From an uncultured Lachnospiraceae bacterium (GTDB lineage Bacteria > Bacillota > Clostridia > Lachnospirales > Lachnospiraceae), in the NCBI GenBank assembly GCA_947631505.1, contig CANRLR010000019.1, positions 1-50,909 of the forward strand: a stretch of DNA of 50,909 nucleotides, given 5' to 3'. Within the stretch, counting starts at the first letter, position 1. Every line of letters starts with the position of its first letter. A model generated the notes under the pieces. That model was not told the DNA's origin. It saw nothing but the letters and a program-made list of their open reading frames with translations, and made no database searches. The translations under genes were made by a program, and so were the position numbers. This document shows, piece by piece, positions 25,040-33,187 of the stretch.

Positions 25040-25098
25040 CTAAAGCGAGTGGCGAGGCTTGTTGCCGGGCCCGTAACAAAACTCACTGCTCTCTTTAG
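25040..25098 (+). ncRNA. Structured flagellin leader element (right copy)
   Basis: An outer CTAAAG (25040-25045) / CTTTAG (25093-25098) pairing encloses the inner hairpin TTGTTGC-CGGGCCC-GTAACAA (25059-25079). Compared with the left copy, one C:G pair is a T:A pair and one G:C is G:U, while the loop is unchanged: covariation supporting a selected RNA structure. I do not recognise it as a known riboswitch class. Confidence 0.65.
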
Positions 25099-25132
25099 AT
25101 ATTATAAAAAAAGAAACTAAAATAAAAATAAC

Positions 25133-25169
25133 ACCGCAAACGGATTTGCGGTTGTAAAAACAAGGAGGG
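25133..25169 (+). promoter_or_regulatory. CsrA-like hairpin plus Shine-Dalgarno site, right flagellin leader
   Basis: Perfect 8-bp stem ACCGCAAA/TTTGCGGT with a CGGA loop (25141-25144), followed at 25162-25169 by AAGGAGGG. Same architecture as the left copy; two GGA sites ~20 nt apart fit CsrA bridging. Confidence 0.5.
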
Positions 25170-25176
25170 CTATATT

Positions 25177-25986
25177 ATGATAGTACAACACAATATTACA
25201 TCTATGAACGCTAACAGACAGTTAGGAATCGTAGGAAAAAATCTTTCAAAAGCAACTGAAAAACTTTCCAGTGGTTACAGAATTAACCGTGCCGCAGATG
25301 ATGCTGCAGGACTTGCAATTTCTGAAAAAATGAGAAGTCAGGTTCGTGGTCTTCAGAGAGCATCTGATAATGCACAGGATGGTATTTCCATGATTCAGAC
25401 CGCTGAGGGTGCTTTGGAGCAGCAGCATGCAATCTTACAGAGAGCTCGTGAGCTGGTAGTTCAGGCTTCCAACAGTGCTGTATTGGATAGTGCGACAGGA
25501 GACTTCGACAAGATTCAGGATGAGTTGGATCAGTTGAAAGAAGAGTTCAACTCTATTACCAGTACAACACAGTTCAATAAGAAAAACTTATTGAATGGTG
25601 ATTTGGATGAAGCATATCTTCAGGTAGGTGCGAATAAAGAGCAGGGAATTAAAGTTACAGTTTCCGCTGTTAGCTGGGCTGGTGTTTCTGTAGGTTCTTC
25701 TGGTGAGACGACTTCCGGTCTGTTAGATGATATTGATGACAAAATTACAGAAGTTTCTGAGAAACGTTCTTATCTTGGTGCTGTTCAGAATCGTCTTGAG
25801 TACAGAATTAAGGTAGATGATAATGCCGCTGAGAACTTACAGTCTGCTGAGTCTTTGATTCGTGATACTGATATGGCAGATGAAATGACAAGATACTCCA
25901 AGGAGAGCATCTTGCAGCAGGCAGCTACTTCTATGCTGGCTCAGGCAAATCAGGCAAATCAGGGAGTTCTTTCTCTCCTTCAGTAA
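25177..25986 (+). CDS. Flagellin (right, predicted ON in this orientation)
   Basis: A 269-aa flagellin with the same D0/D1 ends as the left copy (SSGYRINRAADDAAGLAISE near the N-terminus; AATSMLAQANQANQGVLSLL at the C-terminus) but a much shorter, different centre (VSWAGVSVGSSGETTSGLLD). LQRARELVVQASN retains the D1 motif linked to TLR5 recognition. It is preceded by a sigma-28 promoter on the invertible segment, a structured leader and an AAGGAGGG site, and followed by a strong terminator. It is exported by the flagellar type III system. No enzyme domain is inserted. Confidence 0.96.
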   Translation: MIVQHNITSMNANRQLGIVGKNLSKATEKLSSGYRINRAADDAAGLAISEKMRSQVRGLQRASDNAQDGISMIQTAEGALEQQHAILQRARELVVQASNSAVLDSATGDFDKIQDELDQLKEEFNSITSTTQFNKKNLLNGDLDEAYLQVGANKEQGIKVTVSAVSWAGVSVGSSGETTSGLLDDIDDKITEVSEKRSYLGAVQNRLEYRIKVDDNAAENLQSAESLIRDTDMADEMTRYSKESILQQAATSMLAQANQANQGVLSLLQ

Positions 25987-26035
25987 TCGTTTTGATTATC
26001 ATTTGTTTGAAAAACGAATTCAAATTGGTTGTATT

Positions 26036-26067
26036 AAAAATAGGAGACAGCAATGTCTCCTATTTTT
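26036..26067 (+). terminator. Intrinsic terminator after the right flagellin gene
   Basis: A perfect 14-bp stem (AAAAATAGGAGACA / TGTCTCCTATTTTT) with a GCAA loop. It is the counterpart of the terminator after the left flagellin. Readthrough would be needed for flagellin-licD co-expression. Confidence 0.85.
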
Positions 26068-26123
26068 CTCTATAAAAATAAATCAGGAGCAACAAGGGGT
26101 ACGCTTCGGAATGGGGGATTAGG

Positions 26124-28478
26124 ATGGAATTTGCAGATTCATATTTTGAAGATGAAGTAAGGGATGGATTTTACGTTTCCGGTTTCATGAAGCGGGCATG
26201 GGCGGCACAGCTTGAGGTGTTAGATGGAATCCAAAAAGTTTGTAAAAAACATCATATACAATATTTTGCGGAGTGGGGTACTTTGTTGGGGGCAATTCGT
26301 CATGGCGGTATGATTCCATGGGATGATGATTTTGATATCTGCATGACAAGTGAAGAATATAATAAATTTCTGACCGTAGCAGATGAATTGCCAAATGGTT
26401 GTTATGTGTCAGATTACCGTAAGAAAGAGTCTTATACGGATAACATGGTGACAAGAGTGGAAAACTCGAATCTTGCTATTGTCTCCAAAGAGACACTGCA
26501 GGAGTTTCATGGGTTTCCCTACATTGCAGGTATTGATATTTTTCGTCTTGATTCGCTTCCGAAATCCGAAGAACTGCAGGAAGAATACCGGACGGTGGTT
26601 TTGTATATTGCCGGAGTGATTGGGTTAATCGAACAAAAAGAGAAAGACGAAAAATCAGTAAGCCAGAATAAAATCAATGACTATTTGCGAAAAATTGAAA
26701 AAATCTGTGGGAAAAGCATTCCCCGGGATGAGCAGATAAAGAAACGGCTTCATTATCTGCTTATGGAGGTCGTACCGGTTCTTTATAAGGATAAAGAGGC
26801 AGAGATGGTCACGAATCTGCCCAAGTGGAGTGATGAATCTGATTACCAGCTGCCAAAAGCATGTTTTGCTGAGAGTGTCTCGGTACCTTTTGAAAATACG
26901 GAAATTCGTGTGCCGGTCGGCTATGAGGAACTATTGCGGAAAAAATACGGCGGAATTGGTTATATGAAGCCAATTCGGATATGGGACAGCCATGAATATC
27001 CTTATTTTCAGAAATTGAAGAAGTATCTGACGGCAAATACTGCCTTGGAATTTTTTGAATATGATTGTTCGGATGATGTTCTGGAGATTATGGAACAGAG
27101 CGGTGTACGGAATCAGAATGTGAAAAAGGATTCGCTGCAGCAAAGGATAAAAGGTTTTCTGCCTCTGTTTCAGGAAGCACATCAAAACCTTGATTTGTTG
27201 ATCAGGGAAGAAAATTATTCTTTATTTGCCGGACTTTTAGAGGAGTGTCAGAATACGGCAATTCAGATTGGTTCGATGATTGAAGAGGAACGGGGAGATG
27301 GCCACAGTACCGTTAAAATATTAGAAGAATATTGTGAATTTCTCTTTCGGGTTCATGAAAACCTGTTTGGGAACGGGGAAGAGGAAACATTAGAAATAAA
27401 TGAAATTTTTGAGCGCTTGAGACAGTTCGAGATACAATTGGAACGAAGTATAGAAGATGAACTGAAGGATAGAAAGGAAGTTGTATTGATTCCTTATAAA
27501 CCAGCCCACTGGAATGCGATGGAAAGCGTATGGCAGGCAGCGATGGAATCAGAGGATACCGATGTATACGTGGTTCCTGCTCCCTATTATTATAAAGATG
27601 CACTGGGAAAAGAAAAAATGAAAGAACTCCATTATGAAATAGAGGGGTATCCGGAACAGGTAACGATTACTTCTTATGAAAAATATAATTTTGAGGTGCA
27701 TCATCCGGATACAATTATCATTCAGTGTCCTTATGATGAGTTCAATTTCGCCATGACGATTCATCCGTTCTTTTATGTTAAAAATTTGAAACAATATACG
27801 AATCAGCTTGTGTATATTCCGGCTCTCGTGATGGATGACATGGATACGAAGGATGAGCGTGCCAAAGAAATGCTGAAAGCTTATTGCAATATGCCGGGTG
27901 TGGTAAATGCAGATAAAGTATTTGTCCAATCGGAACAGATGAAAAAGATTTATGTAGAGCTTTTGACGGAATTTGCCGGTGAGCACACAGAATCAATATG
28001 GGAAAATAAAATATTCGGCATGGGTTCTCCGGTGTATGACTGGGAAAACAATTTTCATAAAGAGGACGGGGAAGTGCCACAAGAATGGCTGCCTGTACTA
28101 CAGAAAACAGACGGTTCATGGAAGAAGATCGTATTGTACAGTACGAGTGCAAGTGCCCTGTTGTGCCATAAGGAGAAGATGATAAAGAAAATCCAAGAGG
28201 TATTTCTTGCCTTTAAAGAATACCGGGAAGAAATAGCATTCATATGGCGTCCCGATTTTAAAGTGAGGGAACTGCTTCGGAAAAGCCATCCCGGATTATG
28301 GCAGCAATATCGCAGTTTGGTACAGGAATACCGGGAGGAGGCATGGGGAATTTATGACGACTCATGTGAAGCAGAGCGTGCAATTGCTCTATGTGATGCC
28401 TGCTATGGGGATGGTGGGACCGTTATAAATACCTGCCGTACCAGAAAGAAACCAGTGAAGCTGCAGGATGTGTTTTAA
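26124..28478 (+). CDS. LicD-family transferase with TagF-like C-terminal domain (right arm, copy 1)
   Basis: A 784-aa paralogue of the left-arm LicD. The N-terminus MEFADSYFEDEVRDGFYVSG is nearly the same, followed by GTLLGAIRHGG and PWDDDFD. The middle is helical (LFQEAHQNLDLLIREENYS), and the C-terminal part repeats VVNADKVFVQSEQMK and CDACYGDGGTVINT. It follows the right flagellin by 138 bp with only a terminator between and no clear promoter. Likely role: transfer of a phospho- or phosphono-group to a flagellar or other glycan, from LicD family knowledge and the nearby CMP-AEP genes. Start after GGGGGATTAGG. Confidence 0.72.
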   Translation: MEFADSYFEDEVRDGFYVSGFMKRAWAAQLEVLDGIQKVCKKHHIQYFAEWGTLLGAIRHGGMIPWDDDFDICMTSEEYNKFLTVADELPNGCYVSDYRKKESYTDNMVTRVENSNLAIVSKETLQEFHGFPYIAGIDIFRLDSLPKSEELQEEYRTVVLYIAGVIGLIEQKEKDEKSVSQNKINDYLRKIEKICGKSIPRDEQIKKRLHYLLMEVVPVLYKDKEAEMVTNLPKWSDESDYQLPKACFAESVSVPFENTEIRVPVGYEELLRKKYGGIGYMKPIRIWDSHEYPYFQKLKKYLTANTALEFFEYDCSDDVLEIMEQSGVRNQNVKKDSLQQRIKGFLPLFQEAHQNLDLLIREENYSLFAGLLEECQNTAIQIGSMIEEERGDGHSTVKILEEYCEFLFRVHENLFGNGEEETLEINEIFERLRQFEIQLERSIEDELKDRKEVVLIPYKPAHWNAMESVWQAAMESEDTDVYVVPAPYYYKDALGKEKMKELHYEIEGYPEQVTITSYEKYNFEVHHPDTIIIQCPYDEFNFAMTIHPFFYVKNLKQYTNQLVYIPALVMDDMDTKDERAKEMLKAYCNMPGVVNADKVFVQSEQMKKIYVELLTEFAGEHTESIWENKIFGMGSPVYDWENNFHKEDGEVPQEWLPVLQKTDGSWKKIVLYSTSASALLCHKEKMIKKIQEVFLAFKEYREEIAFIWRPDFKVRELLRKSHPGLWQQYRSLVQEYREEAWGIYDDSCEAERAIALCDACYGDGGTVINTCRTRKKPVKLQDVF

Positions 28479-28506
28479 AAACATTTAGTTGTTGTGGAGG
28501 GTTGTT

Positions 28507-30846
28507 ATGGAGTTTGCAGATACCTATTTTGAAGACGAGGTAAGGGAAGGGTTTTATATTCCCAGCCTGATGAAACGGGCATGGGCGGCACAAATGGAAG
28601 TGCTGGAAATGGTCCAGAAAATATGTGAAAATCATCAGATCCGCTATTTCGCCGAATGGGGTACCTTGCTCGGTGCAGTGCGCCATGGAGGAAGAATACC
28701 ATGGGATGATGACATCGATATCTGTATGCTCCGGCAGGATTATGATCGGTTCCGTGAAGTGGTAAAAGATGAGCTTCCCGAAGAGTGTATGTTTTTTGAC
28801 TATCATAATTTGGATGGCTTTGATAATATGCTGGGTCGTATTATCAATTCAAAGGTACACGTACTGGAAGGAAAGAATCTGGAAAAATACCACGGTTTTC
28901 CTTATGTGGCAGGAATTGACATTTTCTGGCTGGACTATCTGCCTGCCGGTTCTGATGCAGAAGAACAGTATTATAAGGAGATACAATCCATCTGCAGACT
29001 GATACGAGGGATTGTGCAGAGCAAAAAAGGCGGAAATGTTATATCACCCGAACAATTAGAGTACCATATACAGAAACTGGAAAAGCTGTGTCAGGTCTCA
29101 TTGAATCGAAAAGAACCATTGATTAAGCAGCTGTACGCCCTTTTGGACAGGAGAACGCTTGCCGTTGTTCAAGGGGATGACATAAAGGAAGTTACGAATC
29201 TTTATGCATGGCGGGAGAACCGGAATTACCGGCTGCCTAAGAAATGTTATGATGAGGGGGTTTTACTGCCCTTTGAAAATGCCCGCATTATGGTGCCGGC
29301 TGGGTATGATAAGCTTCTTTTTGATAAATATGGGACAAATTGGATGAAATCGGTACGTTCCGGAGGACTCCATGATTATCCATCCTATGCGAAACAGCAG
29401 AAGTTCTTGGAAGAAGAACAGGCGGCAGAATTATTTGAATACAGATTCTCACGGAGAGAGATAGAAGAAGTCCGGGCAGCACGTGTGCCAAAGGATACGC
29501 TGCAACATAAAGTAAAAGAGTTTATCCCGCTTTTTCAAACTGCTCATAAGGAAATCTGTGAAGGGATAAAAAAAGGGGATTTTGATGCTGCCCTTCTAAT
29601 ATTAGGAGAGTGTCAGGAAACAGCAATTCAGATTGGTACATTGATTGAACAGGAGCAGGGAGAAGGACATCCGGTCGTCAGGAAACTGGAACAGTATTGT
29701 GAATTTATTTTTTACATTCATACAAAAATCGGGGAGAGGATGTTTGCTGACAAAGAAGATTTTGCGAATGTAAGTTATAAGGAATTGACGGACTTTACGG
29801 ATGAACTGTCCCGACACATAGAGTATGAATTAAAAGAAAGAAAAGAAGTGGTGTTCGTGCCTTACAGAGCCACCCTGTGGAGCAGCATGGAAAGTGTGTG
29901 GCAGGCGGCGACAGCGGAGGAGGATACGGATGTGTATGTTGTTCCGGCATCCTTTTATTATAAAGATGCATACGGAACAGCAAAAACAGAGGAGCCTCAT
30001 TATGAAACGGAGGGGTATCCGGAAAATGTCACGGTAACTTTTTACGAAGACTATAATTTTCAGGAACATCATCCGGATATTATCATAATCCAATGTCCTT
30101 ATGATGAGTACAATTACGGTATGACGTTACATCCGTTTTTTTATGCAAAAAATTTGGCAAAATATACAGACAGACTGGTTTATATCCCTGCTTTTGTAAT
30201 GGATGAGATTGGTCCGGGAGATGAGCGTGCGAGGGAAACATTAAAATCTTACTGTAATATGCCGGGAGTGGTGCATGCAGATAAAGTGATTGTACAGTCC
30301 GAGCAAATGAAAAATGTCTATGTTGAACTTCTTACCGAATTTGCGGGGGAGACTACAAGGTCAGTTTGGGAAAAGAAAATAGTGGGACTTGGTTCTCCGG
30401 TATATGATCAAAAGGCAGTGCAGAGGGAGAACATGACTTTGCCGGACGAATGGCGGCAAATCATAGAAAGACCAGATGGAAGCCGGAAGAAGATTATTCT
30501 GTACAATACGAGTGCCAGTGCAGTGCTGCATTATGGACAGGCGAAGCTTGACAAGATGCAAGAGGTGTTATATACTTTTCAAAAAAATCAGGCGGATGTT
30601 GCACTCTTGTGGCTGCCGGACAGCAAGGCAGAGCAGATACTGCAGAATACTGCCCCCGAGTTTTGGGAGCAGTATCAGAATCTGATACAGGAGTATTGTA
30701 ATGGCGGCTGGGGAATTTATGCGGATTGCTCCGAAGCTGAACAGGCGGTACAAATCTGTGATGCCTGTTATGGAGATGGCGGGAGTATCGTGAACCGGTG
30801 CCGGAATATGGGCAAAGTGGCAAGAACGGAGAATATGTTGATTTGA
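28507..30846 (+). CDS. LicD-family transferase with TagF-like C-terminal domain (right arm, copy 2)
   Basis: A 779-aa tandem paralogue of the preceding gene, starting 28 bp after it. It has MEFADTYFEDEVREGFYIPS, GTLLGAVRHGG and PWDDDID in the LicD domain; the C-terminal half has VVHADKVIVQSEQMK and CDACYGDGGSIVNR. ATG 28507 follows TGGAGG; the open frame extends to 28489. Divergence from copy 1 is spread over the full length, so this is an old duplication. The left arm has only one copy, so the two arms are not equivalent. Substrate unknown. Confidence 0.72.
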   Translation: MEFADTYFEDEVREGFYIPSLMKRAWAAQMEVLEMVQKICENHQIRYFAEWGTLLGAVRHGGRIPWDDDIDICMLRQDYDRFREVVKDELPEECMFFDYHNLDGFDNMLGRIINSKVHVLEGKNLEKYHGFPYVAGIDIFWLDYLPAGSDAEEQYYKEIQSICRLIRGIVQSKKGGNVISPEQLEYHIQKLEKLCQVSLNRKEPLIKQLYALLDRRTLAVVQGDDIKEVTNLYAWRENRNYRLPKKCYDEGVLLPFENARIMVPAGYDKLLFDKYGTNWMKSVRSGGLHDYPSYAKQQKFLEEEQAAELFEYRFSRREIEEVRAARVPKDTLQHKVKEFIPLFQTAHKEICEGIKKGDFDAALLILGECQETAIQIGTLIEQEQGEGHPVVRKLEQYCEFIFYIHTKIGERMFADKEDFANVSYKELTDFTDELSRHIEYELKERKEVVFVPYRATLWSSMESVWQAATAEEDTDVYVVPASFYYKDAYGTAKTEEPHYETEGYPENVTVTFYEDYNFQEHHPDIIIIQCPYDEYNYGMTLHPFFYAKNLAKYTDRLVYIPAFVMDEIGPGDERARETLKSYCNMPGVVHADKVIVQSEQMKNVYVELLTEFAGETTRSVWEKKIVGLGSPVYDQKAVQRENMTLPDEWRQIIERPDGSRKKIILYNTSASAVLHYGQAKLDKMQEVLYTFQKNQADVALLWLPDSKAEQILQNTAPEFWEQYQNLIQEYCNGGWGIYADCSEAEQAVQICDACYGDGGSIVNRCRNMGKVARTENMLI

Positions 30847-30865
30847 GGAAGGTCAGGACAAGGAT

Positions 30866-32005
30866 ATGAAGAATGAACAGGACAAGGTTGTTTTAGAAAA
30901 AGGCAGGGCATATTTTAATGCTGCTGTACAAATGGGAGAGTATCTATATTATTCTGCAAAAGATACGAATGGACTATTCCGAGCGGATTTATCAACCGGA
31001 AAAAGTGAGTTTATTACCATGTTTGACACAGAAAACGAGACGGATATTCATATACATGCTTTTTCCGTGAATGATGAGATATGGTTCATACCATCTTTTT
31101 GGGGTGATAAAATTGCGGTTTTTAACACAGAATCTTTGAACATAAAATATATTGACATACCAGAGACGAAGACTAAAAAAATAACTGCCGCAAATGGATA
31201 TCTGTTTTTAAAACTGATTCGAAAGGGAGATTTCGTCTGGCTTGTGCCGGGAGTTTATGATGCCTTTCTTTGTTTGAATCTAAACAACAGGGAACTAAGA
31301 AAAATTGATCTGCCAATCAGTGATTATGAAGGAATAAATTACCTTGCAGCACAAGGGTGTGAACATAATAACAAAATATATCTGTGTCCATGGGATTATA
31401 ATAAAATTCTTTCTTTTGATTTAGAAACAGAAGAGTTTAAAGAATTAGGCAGTACGGTGGAAGAACGGGTATATAGAAATATCGTTGTGAGAGAGAATCA
31501 TCTCTATTTGTTCCCTGAGAAATTACCAAATGACATTTTGGATATTGATTTGAATGTCAATGCGTGTGTCAGAAAAAAAATTGATATAGAAGATACCAGT
31601 GAACTAAATATTGTAATGTACTATGATGACCGCACAAATCAAGTGTTCCTGTTTCCGCGATTAAGGGAAAAAAGAATCTATGTACTCGATATGGGCAATT
31701 TTACTATGAATCAGATCGAAATCGAATTTGATGACAGTTACAACATTTCGGATAATGCGTATTGGCTCGTTATCACAAAAATATCAGAGGATACTTTTTA
31801 TGTAATATCCAATGATAAAATGGCTCCGATTTTGAAATGTCACAATCATACGTTTACTTCCCTGTCCCTTGCATGTCCCAAAGATTTATTTGTGAAACAA
31901 CTATTGGAATTAATGGAAAAGAAAGAAAAGGAACAGGAGCAGAAGAATGAGCAGGAGACGATTGGTGAAAAAATATTCAAGGCTATTTCCTCAGATACTC
32001 CATAA
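30866..32005 (+). CDS. Beta-propeller-like protein of unknown function
   Basis: A 379-aa protein with repeating short beta-rich units (YLYYSAKDTNGLFRADLSTG; IWFIPSFWGDKIAVFNTESL; IYLCPWDYNKILSFDLETEE; VFLFPRLREKRIYVLDMGNF), suggesting a six- or seven-bladed propeller of Kelch/YVTN type. No signal peptide or membrane segment. The C-terminus is a charged, Glu/Lys-rich tail. It lies 19 bp after the last licD gene and probably shares its transcript, and overlaps the convergent ppd gene end by 23 bp. A binding or scaffold role in surface modification is possible. Confidence 0.5.
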   Translation: MKNEQDKVVLEKGRAYFNAAVQMGEYLYYSAKDTNGLFRADLSTGKSEFITMFDTENETDIHIHAFSVNDEIWFIPSFWGDKIAVFNTESLNIKYIDIPETKTKKITAANGYLFLKLIRKGDFVWLVPGVYDAFLCLNLNNRELRKIDLPISDYEGINYLAAQGCEHNNKIYLCPWDYNKILSFDLETEEFKELGSTVEERVYRNIVVRENHLYLFPEKLPNDILDIDLNVNACVRKKIDIEDTSELNIVMYYDDRTNQVFLFPRLREKRIYVLDMGNFTMNQIEIEFDDSYNISDNAYWLVITKISEDTFYVISNDKMAPILKCHNHTFTSLSLACPKDLFVKQLLELMEKKEKEQEQKNEQETIGEKIFKAISSDTP

Positions 32006-33101
32006 ATCCTTTCTTGTTTTCTTTGGCTGTTGTGGTAGGTCTTCCTAGATCTTTTCTGGCACCAATTGAACATAACACTTCAATCATGGTAAGTTCATTA
32101 CCTGTTTTGGCGGCATTCAGTTCCCTGTCCAGTTCATCCAAAGAAGATACCCGTACCGCTTTTGGGTATCCGCAGCCCTTGGCTATTGTCACGAAATCAA
32201 TTTGCCCTGCGACAGTCGGCATACCGCCTACTGTTTCATGGGCACTATTATTGATAAGGATATGTACAAGATTTTTTGGCTGATTGGTTCCGATCAGTGC
32301 CAGAGCCCCCATATGCATCAGAACGGCACCATCGCCGTCGATACACCAGATTTTTTTTGCGGGCTGGTTCAAGGCGGCGCCCAGAGCAATGGAAGAACTG
32401 TGTCCCATAGAACCGACCGTCAAAAAATCATATTGATGTCCTTCCCCTCTTGATTCTCTTATTTCAAAAAGTTCCCGGCTTGCCTTTCCTGTAGTGGAAA
32501 TAATCGAATCGGTTCTGGCTGTCTGAACGATATGCCGGATAATCTCTTCGCGCATTATATTATTTTCGTTCGCATATTGTGGGGGTGTTTTATAGGATAG
32601 GGCATCTTTCCGTATAACAAAAGCTACATTCTTCCCTTTTTTCAGCAGCGGATTAAATTCTGTCATAGCTTCGATAAGCTGTTCTTTTGTGCTGTCTTTT
32701 CCCACTACAAAATAGGAAATGTCCATGTCATTCAGTAGTTTCAGCGTTATTTCTCCCTGAAAAATATGCTGGGGTTCATCCTTGATTCCCGGTTCTCCCC
32801 GCCAGCCAATTACGAAAATCATAGGAATTGCATAAACTTTATCATGTAATAAGGAGGCAGCCGGATTTATGATGTTTCCCTCTCCGGAATTCTGCATATA
32901 GACAACCGGAATTTTACCTGTGGCAAGATGATATCCCGCTGCCAGTGCCGTGCAATTCCCTTCATTTGCGGCAATGATATGATGATTTTTGTGAATCCCA
33001 TACCGGTTCATCAGATAATCACATAAAGCCTTGAGCTGGGAATCCGGTACCCCGGTATAAAAATCACTCCCCAGTACGTCTACAAAATCTTCTACCTTCA
33101 T
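31983..33101 (-). CDS. ppd: Phosphonopyruvate decarboxylase
   Basis: TPP-dependent enzyme, 372 aa, that converts phosphonopyruvate to phosphonoacetaldehyde, the step that makes the PEP mutase reaction irreversible in phosphonate pathways. Family segments are FYTGVPDSQLKALCDYLM, ANEGNCTALAAGYHLATGK and YMQNSGEGNIINPAASLL. The TPP motif is CIDGDGAVLMHMGALALIG followed by INNSAHETVGG. ATG 33101 is chosen because GGAGG lies six bases upstream; the open frame continues 28 codons through a hairpin-rich stretch. It lies directly downstream of pepM on the same strand. Confidence 0.92.
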   Translation of the reverse strand: MKVEDFVDVLGSDFYTGVPDSQLKALCDYLMNRYGIHKNHHIIAANEGNCTALAAGYHLATGKIPVVYMQNSGEGNIINPAASLLHDKVYAIPMIFVIGWRGEPGIKDEPQHIFQGEITLKLLNDMDISYFVVGKDSTKEQLIEAMTEFNPLLKKGKNVAFVIRKDALSYKTPPQYANENNIMREEIIRHIVQTARTDSIISTTGKASRELFEIRESRGEGHQYDFLTVGSMGHSSSIALGAALNQPAKKIWCIDGDGAVLMHMGALALIGTNQPKNLVHILINNSAHETVGGMPTVAGQIDFVTIAKGCGYPKAVRVSSLDELDRELNAAKTGNELTMIEVLCSIGARKDLGRPTTTAKENKKGFMEYLRK

Positions 33102-33128
33102 AATTACCTCCATTTGCACACGCTTCTT

Positions 33129-33172
33129 GAGCGTCTGTGTTTTGACGCTTTGGCGTCGGTTTTTCACGACGC
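33129..33172 (-). other. Tandem GCGTC/GACGC hairpins between pepM and ppd
   Basis: Four alternating copies (GCGTC at 33131 and 33153, GACGC at 33144 and 33168) can form two short hairpins in the pepM-ppd spacer on either strand. On the plus strand the second is followed by six Ts. They may influence transcript processing or stop antisense transcription. Confidence 0.4.
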
Positions 33173-33187
33173 TTTTTTCTGCCATTC

